Assembly (NCBI RefSeq): GCF_900169365.1
Contig: NZ_FXZH01000005.1
Span: 62,001 to 126,000 of the forward strand
Source of the DNA: Brevibacterium sp. 239c
Lineage (GTDB): Bacteria > Actinomycetota > Actinomycetes > Actinomycetales > Brevibacteriaceae
Direction: 5' to 3'
DNA: 64,000 nucleotides
A program made the translations under genes and the position numbers. This document shows, piece by piece, positions 8,131 through 17,905 of this stretch. The stretch's first letter is position 1. Each line of letters begins with the position of its first letter. The notes under the pieces were generated by a model, which saw nothing but the letters and a program-made list of their open reading frames with translations, was not told where the DNA came from and did not search any database.

Positions 8131-9012
8131 TCAGCCGAGCACGATCCGGCGGGTCGAATCCGACAACCCGCTGGCCGCCTCGGCGAGCAGTGACTCTTCG
8201 GAGTCCGCACCCGCACGGACGTACCGTCCAGTGAACGCGTCCAAAGTCCCCGACGCCAACGCCAACGCGAGGTCCGTGACCTGCGCGGGCGAGGTCCAAT
8301 CATCGCCCTGTCGGAAATCATGCACGGGCATCGACTTCGTCATCGCGGTCTCGACGACACCGGGTGCCATCTCGAAGATGCGCAGTCCCTTATCGTGCCC
8401 GAAGTGGACAACGGAATCGGCCAGACGGAACAGTGACGCCTTCGACGCCGAATACACGGCATACGCCGGTGTTCCCTTCGCTCCCGACCCCGAGTTGAGG
8501 TCGATAATGCGGCTCGGTCGACCGGTCGCCTCGGCGCCGGCCATGAGCACCGGTGCGAAGACGTTGATCATCAGCGCAACCCCGGTGACGTTCGCGTCGA
8601 CAACGGCTTTGAGGCTCTCCGGGTCGGCGTCCCACAGCGGACCCTCGGACGACTCGATGCGCCCCGCATTGTTGATGAGCACCTGCAGGCGCTTGCCCGT
8701 CTCGGCCTCGAGCGCGACCACCGACTCACGCAGCGCCTTCACCGCAGCAATGTCATCGGTGCGCAGCCCAACACCGGTCACCCCTCCCCCGGTCGCTTCA
8801 GCGATCTCGTCGGCCGCAGCCTCCGCATTGCTCGCCGAGGTAGCCGTCACGATCACGTGATATCCGGCACCAGCGAATGCCTCCGACAGATGGCGTCCGA
8901 TTCCGCGCGCACCGCCGGTTATGAGCGCAATCGTCTCGGACGGGACCGCAGTCGCCTCAGGGGTTCCGTCGGTGGTCGGCATGTTTGTTCCGTAGGGCAG
9001 TTTCTCGGACAT
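8131..9012 (-). CDS. Short-chain dehydrogenase/reductase
   Basis: 293 aa classical SDR. The nucleotide-binding TGGARGIG is at residues 32-39, NNAG follows in mid-protein, and the catalytic Ser (in NSGSG) precedes YSASK near residue 187. The first 25 residues are a Pro/Thr-rich extension. Substrate is unknown. GAGGAG lies 9 nt before the ATG. Its stop is separated from the pabAB start by one base, so it is the first gene of a translationally coupled folate-branch operon. A pterin-related reduction is tempting but only inferred from position. Confidence 0.85.
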   Translation of the reverse strand: MSEKLPYGTNMPTTDGTPEATAVPSETIALITGGARGIGRHLSEAFAGAGYHVIVTATSASNAEAAADEIAEATGGGVTGVGLRTDDIAAVKALRESVVALEAETGKRLQVLINNAGRIESSEGPLWDADPESLKAVVDANVTGVALMINVFAPVLMAGAEATGRPSRIIDLNSGSGAKGTPAYAVYSASKASLFRLADSVVHFGHDKGLRIFEMAPGVVETAMTKSMPVHDFRQGDDWTSPAQVTDLALALASGTLDAFTGRYVRAGADSEESLLAEAASGLSDSTRRIVLG

Positions 9013-9140
9013 GGTTGGGACTCCTCAGCGGTGATCGGGTACGAGTGGTCAGGTGTCGTGGTGCGCAGCACAGATCCTCACACCAACGTGTTCGGATGTT
9101 CTTGTGCGTTCTACCGTGACGCTTCGAGCGGACACGGCAA

Positions 9141-9175
9141 AGCCCGGTCGAACCACTGTATCGGTCGACCGGGCT
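9141..9175 (-). terminator. Intrinsic terminator of pheST
   Basis: AGCCCGGTCGA (9141-9151) pairs perfectly with TCGACCGGGCT (9165-9175). On the minus strand the stem follows the pheT stop by 16 bases and is followed by TTTGCC. Confidence 0.8.
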
Positions 9176-9191
9176 CTGTGACGCACTGTTC

Positions 9192-11780
9192 TCAGCTGCG
9201 GACTTCGGCGCCGTGACGCTCGGCAGCCAACTTCGTCGCCGCCTCGCGCATCGCGGAGGCCTCATCGGCCTTGAGCGTACGATCCGGGGTCCGGAAGGTC
9301 AGGCGGAACGCCAGCGACTTCTTGCCCTCGGGCAGCTGGTCACCGGTGTAGAGGTCGAAGGTCTCTAGCAGTTCGAGCTCCTCCCCCGCACCCTCACGCA
9401 GGGTCGCCGCCAGCGTCTGCGCCGGCAGGTCCGCATCGACGATGAGTGCGACGTCCTGGCGGGAGACCGGGTAGGTCGACAAGGCGCCGTCCCAGGCTCG
9501 CAGGTCCTCCTGCGCCAACAGTGCGTCGAGGTCGATCTCGAACGCCACGGTTCGAGCTGGCAGGCCGAGGTTTTCGCACGCCTTCGGGTGCAGCTCACCG
9601 GCATGGCCAAGAGTCTGCCCATCGGCGAGGACGAACTTCGCCGCCCGTCCCGGATGCCACGGAGCGATCTGGTCGGCTTCGACGGTGACCTCGAGGCCGT
9701 TCGTTTCAGCGATCCGGCGGACCGTGTCGATGACATCCGTCGCCTCGGCCTTACGGCCCTTGCCCCAGACGCCGGGCATCTCGGCATTGCCGGAGATGAT
9801 GCCCGCGTAGTGGTAGGGCTGGGCGGGAACCGAGGCGTAGACCTCCTCCAGTTCGGCATCACTCGGGTGGTAGCCGGGCAGGTGCCTGGGCCCGGGCCCT
9901 GCAGGCAGTCCCGCCGAGGTGGAGACGAGTCCGGCTTCGAACAGGGCGACATCCTTGGCTCCGCGACCGAAGTTGCGTGCCACCAGTTCGACCAGGGTCG
10001 AGAGCAGGTTGGTGCGCATCAACGGCAGGTCTTCGGACATCGGATTCGCCAGGCGGATGTGCTTGCGGCGCACATCGTCGGCTTCGAGACGCAGCTGATC
10101 ATCACGCTTATCAGACGTGAACGGGTAGGACAGCACCTCCGTGAAGCCGTCGGCGGCCAGCAGGTTAGAGATCCGGCGCCGCGTGCGCTGTGCTTCGGTC
10201 ATGCCCTGTCCAGCGCGAGCGGCCGGTTGGATCGATGGGATCCGGTCGTAGCCACCGGTGCGGGCGACTTCTTCAATGAGGTCGACGTCTGCGGTGATGT
10301 CCGAACGCCAGGAGGGCACGGTCACGGCCAGACGATCCTTGCCGATGACCTCGATGACTGCACCGATGCCTTCGAGCAGCCCGGTCACCTCGGCGGTGGT
10401 GTAGTCGACGCCGACGAGGGAGTCGACGCGCTTGACCGGAAGCTCGATGACGGTGGGTTCGGGAGCCTGCCCGACCTGTGTCGTCGCCGGGCTGAGTGTG
10501 CCGCCGGCGAGTTCGACGAGGAGGTCAGCGCAGCGACGTGCAGCCACAGGTCCGAGTCTCGGGTCGACTCCACGTTCGAAGCGACGCGAGGCCTCGGAGG
10601 ACAGCTTGTGCCTCCGTGCGGTCCTGGCGATCGAGATCGGATCGAAGTGAGCGGACTCGATGACCACATCAGTCGTCTCGTCGTTGACCTCGACCGCGGC
10701 TCCGCCCATAACTCCGGCGAGACCGATGATCTTGCCGCCGGTGCTGTCTGAACCCTGTCCACCGCGGTCGGTGATGAGGAGGTCCTCGGCATCCAGGGTA
10801 CGTTCGACGTCATCAAGGGTCGTGAACTTCTCCCCCGCCTGCGCACGGCGCACGACGATCTCCTCGCCCAGCAGCGCCGTGTCATAGGCGTGCAGGGGCT
10901 GACCGAGTTCGAGCATGACGTAGTTCGTGACATCAACGGTGAGGCTGATGGGGCGCATGCCTGCGGCGATGAGTCGGCGCTGCATCCAGAACGGGGTTGT
11001 CGCTGCCGGGTCGAGCCCGGTGACCTGCAGGGCGGTGAACTGGTCGCAGCCGACGTTGCCGTCGATGGGCTTGGAGTCCTCGATGACGACAGGGAAGCCA
11101 TCATCGGTGGGGGCGTTGACCTCGGCGACGGTGGGGCTGCCGATGTCGGTGAAGGACTGGCCCTTCATCTGTGCGTACTCGCGGGCGATGCCGCGCATCG
11201 ACAGCTGGTAACCGCGGTCAGGGGTGACGTTGACGTCGAGGGTGACCTGGTCGAGTCCCAGGAGCGCGATCGCGTCGTCGCCGGGTTCGCCACTGAGGCC
11301 GAGGTTCTTCAGCACGATGATGCCGTCGTGGTCCTCGCCCAGGCCGAGTTCCTTGGCCGAGCAGATCATGCCATCGGACTTGTGTCCGTAGGTCTTTCGC
11401 GCAGCGATCTGGAAATCACCGGGCAGGACGGCTCCGGGCAGGCAGGCGACGATGAGGTCACCGACGACGAAGTTGTGGGCGCCGCAGATGATGCCGCGGC
11501 TAGGACCTTCGTCTCCCGGCTGCGGGTCCTTCGGATCATCGGCATCTTCATTGTGCTCAGGGCCGACATCGACCCGACACCAGTTGACCGTCTTGCCGTT
11601 CGAATGCTCTTCCTTAACAAGTTCAAGGACGCGACCGACGACGAGGGGGCCGGTGATCTCGGGGCCGAAGAAGTCCTCTTCCTCGAGTCCGATCGCTGCG
11701 AACTCCGCCGCGAGAACATGGGGATCCGTATCGGCCGGGAGATCGACGTAGTCGGCCAGCCAGTTCAGTGGGACGCGCAT
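9192..11780 (-). CDS. pheT: Phenylalanyl-tRNA synthetase beta subunit
   Basis: 862 aa, full length for bacterial PheT. It partners PheS in the alpha2-beta2 synthetase charging tRNA-Phe. In order: N-terminal MRVPLNWLADYVDLP; an EMAP/tRNA-binding OB domain (about residues 40-150, with GIICGAHNF and SDGMICSAKELGLG); the B3/B4 editing domain; the B5 domain; a catalytic-like core; and a C-terminal ferredoxin-fold anticodon-binding domain (YPVSRQDVALIVD ... LAFRLTFRTPDRTLKADE). The ATG lies one base after the pheS stop (TGA-T-ATG), so translation is coupled. A terminator follows at 9141. Confidence 0.97.
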   Translation of the reverse strand: MRVPLNWLADYVDLPADTDPHVLAAEFAAIGLEEEDFFGPEITGPLVVGRVLELVKEEHSNGKTVNWCRVDVGPEHNEDADDPKDPQPGDEGPSRGIICGAHNFVVGDLIVACLPGAVLPGDFQIAARKTYGHKSDGMICSAKELGLGEDHDGIIVLKNLGLSGEPGDDAIALLGLDQVTLDVNVTPDRGYQLSMRGIAREYAQMKGQSFTDIGSPTVAEVNAPTDDGFPVVIEDSKPIDGNVGCDQFTALQVTGLDPAATTPFWMQRRLIAAGMRPISLTVDVTNYVMLELGQPLHAYDTALLGEEIVVRRAQAGEKFTTLDDVERTLDAEDLLITDRGGQGSDSTGGKIIGLAGVMGGAAVEVNDETTDVVIESAHFDPISIARTARRHKLSSEASRRFERGVDPRLGPVAARRCADLLVELAGGTLSPATTQVGQAPEPTVIELPVKRVDSLVGVDYTTAEVTGLLEGIGAVIEVIGKDRLAVTVPSWRSDITADVDLIEEVARTGGYDRIPSIQPAARAGQGMTEAQRTRRRISNLLAADGFTEVLSYPFTSDKRDDQLRLEADDVRRKHIRLANPMSEDLPLMRTNLLSTLVELVARNFGRGAKDVALFEAGLVSTSAGLPAGPGPRHLPGYHPSDAELEEVYASVPAQPYHYAGIISGNAEMPGVWGKGRKAEATDVIDTVRRIAETNGLEVTVEADQIAPWHPGRAAKFVLADGQTLGHAGELHPKACENLGLPARTVAFEIDLDALLAQEDLRAWDGALSTYPVSRQDVALIVDADLPAQTLAATLREGAGEELELLETFDLYTGDQLPEGKKSLAFRLTFRTPDRTLKADEASAMREAATKLAAERHGAEVRS

Positions 11781-11781
11781 A

Positions 11782-12834
<1,053 letters not shown>

Positions 12835-12888
12835 TTACGTGCCTGCGTAGGTCCTGTTCGTCTACCGCGGACAAGTCTATCGTCTGTG

Positions 12889-12914
12889 CCGCCACGCCTG
12901 GTCACGCGTGGCGG
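12889..12914. other. Hairpin in the pheS / ALS divergent spacer
   Basis: A perfect 9-bp stem (CCGCCACGC / GCGTGGCGG, 8-nt loop) lies 60 bp upstream of pheS. It has no T-tract on either strand. It could be an operator or part of a pheS leader; I see no T-box motif. Confidence 0.3.
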
Positions 12915-13016
12915 ATTATGTCCCAGCGGCGCCTGGGGCAATGGCCCGGTCGCCACTGGGGATCACCACTGGGGATCTCTGTGACCTGGTTCATCGAGAC
13001 CTGCGGCCAGAAGATG

Positions 13017-13022
13017 TAGTGT
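13017..13022 (+). promoter_or_regulatory. Candidate -10 of ALS-like gene (leaderless)
   Basis: TAGTGT ends 6 nt before the ATG at 13029, with no credible Shine-Dalgarno between. Upstream, CCACTGGGGATC occurs twice in direct repeat (about 12952-12977), a possible regulator site. Confidence 0.4.
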
Positions 13023-13028
13023 CGAAGA

Positions 13029-14684
13029 ATGACGACTCAGCGAGCTTCCGATGTCATGGTGAAGGCCCTGGAGAACGAGGGAGTCGAACGTATATTCGGC
13101 ATCCCCGGTGAGGAGAATATCGACTTCATCGATTCTCTGCGCCAGTCCTCCATCGAATTCGTCCTCACCCGCCACGAGCAGGCTGCCGCCTTCATGGCAG
13201 CGACCTATGGGCGCCTGACCGGCAAACCCGGAGTGTGTCTGACGACGTTGGGCCCAGGCGCTCTCAATCTCACCACCGGTGCCGCCTACGCCCACCTCGG
13301 CGGGATGCCCATGATCATGATCACCGGACAGAAGGGCATCCGCACCGCAGAGCAGGCCCGATTCCAGATCGTCAACCTGGTCTCCACGATGGCTCCGCTG
13401 ACGAAATCGAGTCAGCAGATCACCTCGGCGAGGCGAATCCCGACGATGATCAGTGAGGCGTTCCGAACTGCCAAGGCCGAGCGACCTGGCCCGGTCCACC
13501 TGGAACTGCCCGAAGACATCGCGGCCATGCCTGTTGACTCCTTCGACCTGGTGGAGCCTCACACCAATGGTCGGGCCGTGGCCAACGAACATTCCATCGA
13601 AGCCGCAGCGAAGGTGATCCGGGAGGCGAAGCGGCCGCTGCTCATGCTCGGCGAAGATGCCTCACGGGCGGACTGCACCGACTTGCTCTCGCAGTTCGTT
13701 CACCGGGTGCGCATCCCCTACTTCACCACGCAGATGGGCAAGGGCTCGGTCTCGGGTTCTTCTGAGCTGTATATGGGGACCGCGGCTCTGACCAGTGGCG
13801 ACTATGTCCACGACGCGGTCGACAAGGCCGACGTCATCGTCACCATCGGACACGACACCACAGAGAAGCCTCCGTTCACCATGGACGAGAACGGTCCGAC
13901 CGTTGTGCATGTCGGCTACCGACCTGCCGTCGTCGAACAGGTCTATTTCCCCCAGGTCGAGGTCGTCGGCGACCTCGGACCTTCTCTTAAACGCCTCGCG
14001 GTGGAGCTGGTCGGTCATGTCCCGAAGGCCGGCGCACTGCTGCCCTTGCGCGAGGGCATTCTCGAGAACCTCAAGGAAGGCTCAACAGACGAGCGGTTCA
14101 TCCCTCAGCGCATTGTCGCCGAGGTCAGGAAGGTCATGCCCGTCGACGGCATCGTCACCCTCGACAACGGCATGTACAAAATCTGGTTCGCCCGCAACTA
14201 CCGCACGACCCGGGCAAACACGTTGCTGCTCGACAACGCATTGGCAACTATGGGCGCCGGTCTCCCCTCCGCGATCGGAGCCAAATTGACCCATCCAGAG
14301 CGTCGTGTCATGGCCGTGGTCGGCGATGGCGGGTTCATGATGAACAGCCAGGAGATGGAGACCGCGGTGCGCCTGGGTCTCGACCTCGTCGTGCTCATCC
14401 TCGAAGACTATGCCTACGGCATGATCCGCTGGAAGCAGGCCGTCGACGGAATGGAAGACTACGGTCTGACGTTCGGAAACCCGGACTTCGTCAAGTACGC
14501 CGAATCCTACGGGGCCACCGGGCACCGCCTGAACGATGTCAGCCAGATGCACGATGTGCTTGAGTCCGCGCTCAGCGCCGGCGGTGTCCACGTAGTTGTC
14601 GCGCCGGTGGACTATTCGGAGAACAAACGCGTCCTGATCGACGAGCTGGGTGAGCACGCGGCTGCGGAGCTGGATAACCAGTAG
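13029..14684 (+). CDS. Acetolactate-synthase-like thiamine-diphosphate enzyme
   Basis: 551 aa with the three-domain ThDP architecture of acetolactate synthase large subunits. The catalytic Glu50 lies in LTRHEQAAAFMA, preceded by FGIPGEENIDFIDSL. The ThDP/Mg motif GDGGFMMNSQEMETA starts near residue 432 and ends in EDYAYGMI. It would condense pyruvate to acetolactate. No ilvN regulatory subunit, ilvC or alsD is adjacent, so it is not the standard ilvBN copy; a catabolic AlsS-type enzyme or another decarboxylase/carboligase is possible. The gene stands alone, convergent with the SdpI-family gene and divergent from pheS. Confidence 0.85.
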   Translation: MTTQRASDVMVKALENEGVERIFGIPGEENIDFIDSLRQSSIEFVLTRHEQAAAFMAATYGRLTGKPGVCLTTLGPGALNLTTGAAYAHLGGMPMIMITGQKGIRTAEQARFQIVNLVSTMAPLTKSSQQITSARRIPTMISEAFRTAKAERPGPVHLELPEDIAAMPVDSFDLVEPHTNGRAVANEHSIEAAAKVIREAKRPLLMLGEDASRADCTDLLSQFVHRVRIPYFTTQMGKGSVSGSSELYMGTAALTSGDYVHDAVDKADVIVTIGHDTTEKPPFTMDENGPTVVHVGYRPAVVEQVYFPQVEVVGDLGPSLKRLAVELVGHVPKAGALLPLREGILENLKEGSTDERFIPQRIVAEVRKVMPVDGIVTLDNGMYKIWFARNYRTTRANTLLLDNALATMGAGLPSAIGAKLTHPERRVMAVVGDGGFMMNSQEMETAVRLGLDLVVLILEDYAYGMIRWKQAVDGMEDYGLTFGNPDFVKYAESYGATGHRLNDVSQMHDVLESALSAGGVHVVVAPVDYSENKRVLIDELGEHAAAELDNQ

Positions 14685-14744
14685 AACCATGCGCGCCTGA
14701 GACGAGTCCGCACGTGATCGTGCAGGCGCACGGTCTGCCAGGCG

Positions 14745-15095
14745 TCAGGGGCCAGTTGATCTCGCTGCCTCATTCGCAGCTTTGACCGCGAGGGCGGCGC
14801 AGACGAGGATGAGCACCCAGCCGAGCAGGGACAGTACGTTGCCTGCCCTCGTGGCAGCGGAGAGTTCGACGCATAGCAGTGCCACGGCATGGCCGATACT
14901 GATGACGACCATGGCGTAGAGGTAGGGCACGCCCGCTTCGTGCCCAGCATCCCATGCGGCATCGGATGCCAGCGTGTGCCGTGTCCGAATGCCGATCACA
15001 GAATTCCTGCCGATCAACTGTCTGCGTTGAGCAACGACGAGAAACATGCTGACTGCTGCCACGATCAAGTAGCCGGCCATCGGCGGATAGAACAC
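14745..15095 (-). CDS. SdpI-family integral membrane protein
   Basis: 116 aa with three predicted membrane spans (about residues 6-22, 60-78 and 85-105). A cytoplasmic-type loop GIRTRHTLASDAAWDAGHEAG between the first two is the hallmark of the SdpI/YhfL family. SdpI proper is the immunity protein against the Bacillus SdpC toxin, but most family members have no known toxin partner. I see no SdpC-like gene nearby. The gene lies 9 bases downstream of a pentapeptide-repeat protein on the same strand, so the two may be co-transcribed. Confidence 0.75.
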   Translation of the reverse strand: MFYPPMAGYLIVAAVSMFLVVAQRRQLIGRNSVIGIRTRHTLASDAAWDAGHEAGVPYLYAMVVISIGHAVALLCVELSAATRAGNVLSLLGWVLILVCAALAVKAANEAARSTGP

Positions 15096-15104
15096 AGGCT
15101 TTCC

Positions 15105-15764
15105 TCACTCGACCCTGATGCCGAGTTCGCTGGCGAAGAGTTCGGCGAAGAGCATCATCTGCATCTCATCGATCGTGGCTCCGCGTAGCGAGTGGACTCC
15201 GGAGATCTTGTGCGGCTGCAGTCCTCGCAGATCTACATTGCCCAGGGCCGCACCTTCGCACTGCAGAACCCCGACAGTCGAGCCAGGGAAGGACACACGG
15301 TTGGCCTTGGCCCGGTCAAGATCGATCTCGTCGATGACACAATCACGGAATTCGACGTCGATGAGTTTGGCTACGCGCAGGTTGAGATAAGAGATCCGAC
15401 AGTTGCTAACGACGACCTTCTCCCAGACGTTGTCGTGAACAACTCCCGCACCGATTCGTGTACCCGAGATCTCGGTGTGGATGAGACTCCCCCGCGGCAT
15501 CGTCAAAGTATCGGCTCGACAGTCCTCGATCTTGCTGCCGGAGAAACGGGCTCCTGTCAGGTCCACCGGCGACTCGGCGGCACCGAAATTCACACGGGCC
15601 AGGGAACAGTCCAGGTATGTGGCCTGGGTGGAATCCACCTCGGCGAGGTCGAGATCATTGAATTCCATGCCCTCAAGAAACTCTTCGGGACCGATATCGC
15701 CGAGGTAGCCCGGAGCCAGTTGTCCCAGTTTGATCTTCGGTGCGCGCGGAGCTTCAGTCGTCAT
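15105..15764 (-). CDS. Pentapeptide-repeat-like protein
   Basis: 219 aa. From about residue 35 onward it shows degenerate A(D/N)LXX pentapeptide periodicity (for example FNDLDLAEVD, LDCSLARVNFGAA, VDLTGARFSGSKIEDC, VEFRDCVIDEIDLDRAKANRVSF), which predicts a right-handed quadrilateral beta-helix. Family roles range from gyrase protection to scaffolding; none can be chosen here. A C-terminal helical tail (IDEMQMMLFAELFASELGI) follows. I chose ATG 15764 at MTTEAPRAPKIK; the frame extends upstream to 15896 but that part is low-quality sequence. The ribosome binding site is weak. Confidence 0.7.
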   Translation of the reverse strand: MTTEAPRAPKIKLGQLAPGYLGDIGPEEFLEGMEFNDLDLAEVDSTQATYLDCSLARVNFGAAESPVDLTGARFSGSKIEDCRADTLTMPRGSLIHTEISGTRIGAGVVHDNVWEKVVVSNCRISYLNLRVAKLIDVEFRDCVIDEIDLDRAKANRVSFPGSTVGVLQCEGAALGNVDLRGLQPHKISGVHSLRGATIDEMQMMLFAELFASELGIRVE

Positions 15765-16172
15765 AGGTTCACCGTATCGGGTGGCAGACTGGCCGAGGAA
15801 CGCTTGTCGAACTCCTCTGTTATTCCAACTTCTGTACCGTGCCCGGAGAATCCCCGAGAGGGAACACCAGTCATGAAGACAGGTGGCTCCTGACAAACCA
15901 CATCGATCCCAGAATCAACGCGTCATCGACTAATGGCATATTTGCGACTTTGAGCCCTTTCTCGGATGCTTGACAGTGACTTGTCTGCCCACCGCATTCC
16001 AAAGACAACTTGCAATAGTCTGCGTCGGCAACAGACACGATGCGCAGCTAAACGGCTGCCCGGCACCACACACGTTAAAGCCTTTCTCCTATCAAAGCCA
16101 CAGCGAGTATGCCCACTATCGGCTGCCGCTTCCCCAGCTTAAGTAAGCAGACAATGATGTTCATCATTGAGC
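15765..16172. other. 408-bp gene-free boundary of the AT-richer cassette
   Basis: No supported gene. Base composition drops from typical chromosomal GC to clearly AT-richer through this stretch. It holds one arm of a 14-bp inverted repeat (16076-16089) and a CAATGATG/CATCATTG hairpin (16152-16169). It also carries the promoter of the pentapeptide-repeat gene, which I could not place. Confidence 0.5.
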
Positions 16173-16200
16173 TCAAAGAAACCGTTGGAGAAAGGCTTTA
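16076..16200. repeat. 14-bp inverted repeat bracketing the 3' end of the ABC operon
   Basis: TAAAGCCTTTCTCC (16076-16089) and its exact complement GGAGAAAGGCTTTA (16187-16200) are 97 bp apart. The right arm lies inside the last codons of the ATPase gene. They could form a long-range mRNA stem downstream of the operon or mark a recombination border. Confidence 0.5.
16152..16169 (-). terminator. Weak hairpin after ABC operon
   Basis: CAATGATG-TT-CATCATTG is a perfect 8-bp stem just past the ATPase stop on the minus strand. It is AT-rich without a T-tract, so termination is uncertain. Confidence 0.3.
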
Positions 16201-16937
16201 GTACGTGGGTGTTGGGGTCGATCAATCAACTCGGCAGCAGAGCCCTCTTCCACAACTTTTCCTTCCGACATAAACATGACCCGGTCAGCAGCCTGTCGCG
16301 CAAAAGAGATCTCATGAGTAACCACGATCATGGTGTAGCCCGCATCAGCCAACTTGCGCATTGTGCCGAGCACTTCTCCTACGAGCTCGGGATCGAGTGC
16401 ACTCGTAGGCTCGTCAAAGAGGAGCAGCTCCGGCTCGATGGCCAGTGCGCGAGCGATCGCTACCCGTTGTTGCTGTCCACCGGAAAGGTTGGAAGGGTAA
16501 TGAACACCTCTACCTTCCAAACCGACCTGACGCAGTAACGCTTCTCCTCTTGCGATCGCTTGCGATTTCGGCACCCCGTGCAATGTAATCGGCGCCTCGA
16601 TGATGTTCTCCAAGACCGTCATATGTTGGTATAGATTGAACTGCTGGAAGACCATGCCGATGGTACGTCGTTGGATCGCAGTAACCCTAGAGGATGCATG
16701 ATAAAGGCTTCCGTTCCGAGTCTCGTATCCGACCTGCACTCCGTTGACAGAAATCGAGCCTCCGTCCATGTCCTCGAGATGGTTAATACACCTCAGGAGG
16801 GTGGACTTCCCGGATCCGGACGGCCCGAGAATCACCACCACTTCACCCCGTTCGACTGTTAGGTCGATGCCGCGGAGCACATGGTTATCGCCAAAGCTCT
16901 TCTCAACGCCTCTCCCCAGCACTACAGGATCAGACAT
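16173..16937 (-). CDS. Polar-amino-acid-type ABC transporter ATPase (GlnQ/HisP-like)
   Basis: 254 aa. Walker A GPSGSGKST (about residues 38-46), Q-loop VFQQFNLYQHMTVLENI, signature LSGGQQQRVAIARAL, Walker B LLLFDEPTSALDPE and the H-loop VVTHE are all intact. An insert near NGVQVGYETRNGSLYHASS is typical of this subfamily. It energises the permease and lipoprotein encoded just upstream; the permease stop overlaps its start by 8 nt. Substrate is probably an amino acid or a related amide or carboxylate, judged by the operon's nitrilase. Last gene of the AT-richer minus-strand operon. Confidence 0.93.
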   Translation of the reverse strand: MSDPVVLGRGVEKSFGDNHVLRGIDLTVERGEVVVILGPSGSGKSTLLRCINHLEDMDGGSISVNGVQVGYETRNGSLYHASSRVTAIQRRTIGMVFQQFNLYQHMTVLENIIEAPITLHGVPKSQAIARGEALLRQVGLEGRGVHYPSNLSGGQQQRVAIARALAIEPELLLFDEPTSALDPELVGEVLGTMRKLADAGYTMIVVTHEISFARQAADRVMFMSEGKVVEEGSAAELIDRPQHPRTKAFLQRFL

Positions 16938-17895
16938 CTGTACTAGCCCCCTTCGTATTCGCTACTGGTTTGGAAGTCTTCGTCTGTCGATTTTTGCGGG
17001 CCCAACGGACGATTTTGCGAACGGTTCCCGGCAGTCCGCTTTCGACACGTTGGCCTCGCGCGTAATAATCCTCAATAAATTCCTGGATCACGTTAAGAAT
17101 CGAAGTGATTATGAGGTACCAGATAACAGCGACAATCAGCAGTGGAATAGTTTCAAACGTCCTGTTATATACCGACTGCACCGTGTATAGAATATCGGAC
17201 ATCGCAATAACCGAGACTTGTGAAGTCGCTTTAACCATGCTGATCAACTGGTTGCCGGTGGGAGGGATAATCGCTCGCATTGCCTGCGGAAGAACCACTC
17301 GACTCAGTGTTTGGCCATAGGTCATACCAAAGGCATTTGCGGCCTCTCGCTGCCCGGGGTCAACTGACAGCAACCCGCCTCGCACGATCTCGGCCATGTA
17401 AGCAGCTTCGTTGAGCGCGAGGCCAAGGATCGCAGCGGACAGTGGCGTAATCAACGAGTTGGTCGACATCTCGATCAGCTTGGGACCACCAAACGGAACG
17501 CCAAACGAGAGCACAGGCAATAGAGCCGCTAAGTTAAACCAAAGTATGAGCTGCACAAGCACAGGAGTGCCGCGAAACAGCCAGATATAGATCCCTGCAG
17601 CACCGCTGAGTAGCTTGTTCGTGGACATTTTGGCCACCGCAAGCAAGACGCCAAGAACAACACCGATCACCATCGATACTGCTGCCAGCCAAACTGTGGT
17701 CCATAGTCCACGAGCTACCGAAGGCGCCCGGAACCAGTCCCAGACGACGTCCCATTCGAAGTTCGGGTTCGTCACCAAAAAATTGGCAATCACTATGCCG
17801 ATAAAAATGACAACAAGCCTGGCTGCCCACTGGCCCCACTGCGTCCTGCGCTTTGCATCGTTAACGTCGATCCCCAGCAAACCGGGCGTGTTCAT
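16930..17895 (-). CDS. Polar-amino-acid-type ABC transporter permease (HisM/GlnP-like)
   Basis: 321 aa from ATG 17895. It has the BPD_transp_1 fold: an N-terminal span (about residues 22-45), a core of about five helices, and the EAA-like cytoplasmic loop NEAAYMAEIVRGGLLSVDPGQREAANAFGMT that docks on the ATPase. A basic C-terminal tail (KIVRWARKNRQTKTSK) follows. Only one permease gene is present, so the transporter probably uses a homodimer. An in-frame TTG at 17904 is an alternative start, closer to the preceding stop at 17906. It is co-transcribed between the binding protein and the ATPase. Confidence 0.92.
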   Translation of the reverse strand: MNTPGLLGIDVNDAKRRTQWGQWAARLVVIFIGIVIANFLVTNPNFEWDVVWDWFRAPSVARGLWTTVWLAAVSMVIGVVLGVLLAVAKMSTNKLLSGAAGIYIWLFRGTPVLVQLILWFNLAALLPVLSFGVPFGGPKLIEMSTNSLITPLSAAILGLALNEAAYMAEIVRGGLLSVDPGQREAANAFGMTYGQTLSRVVLPQAMRAIIPPTGNQLISMVKATSQVSVIAMSDILYTVQSVYNRTFETIPLLIVAVIWYLIITSILNVIQEFIEDYYARGQRVESGLPGTVRKIVRWARKNRQTKTSKPVANTKGASTDV

Positions 17896-17905
17896 CTGGC
17901 GCAAT

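Noticed and set aside
8130..8321. N-terminal extension of pabAB
   Set aside because: Arginine-rich translation antisense to the SDR gene; conserved PabA begins at 8129.
12841..13028. T-box or amino-acid leader upstream of pheS
   Set aside because: No conserved T-box element or Phe-rich leader peptide is present; only a 9-bp hairpin.
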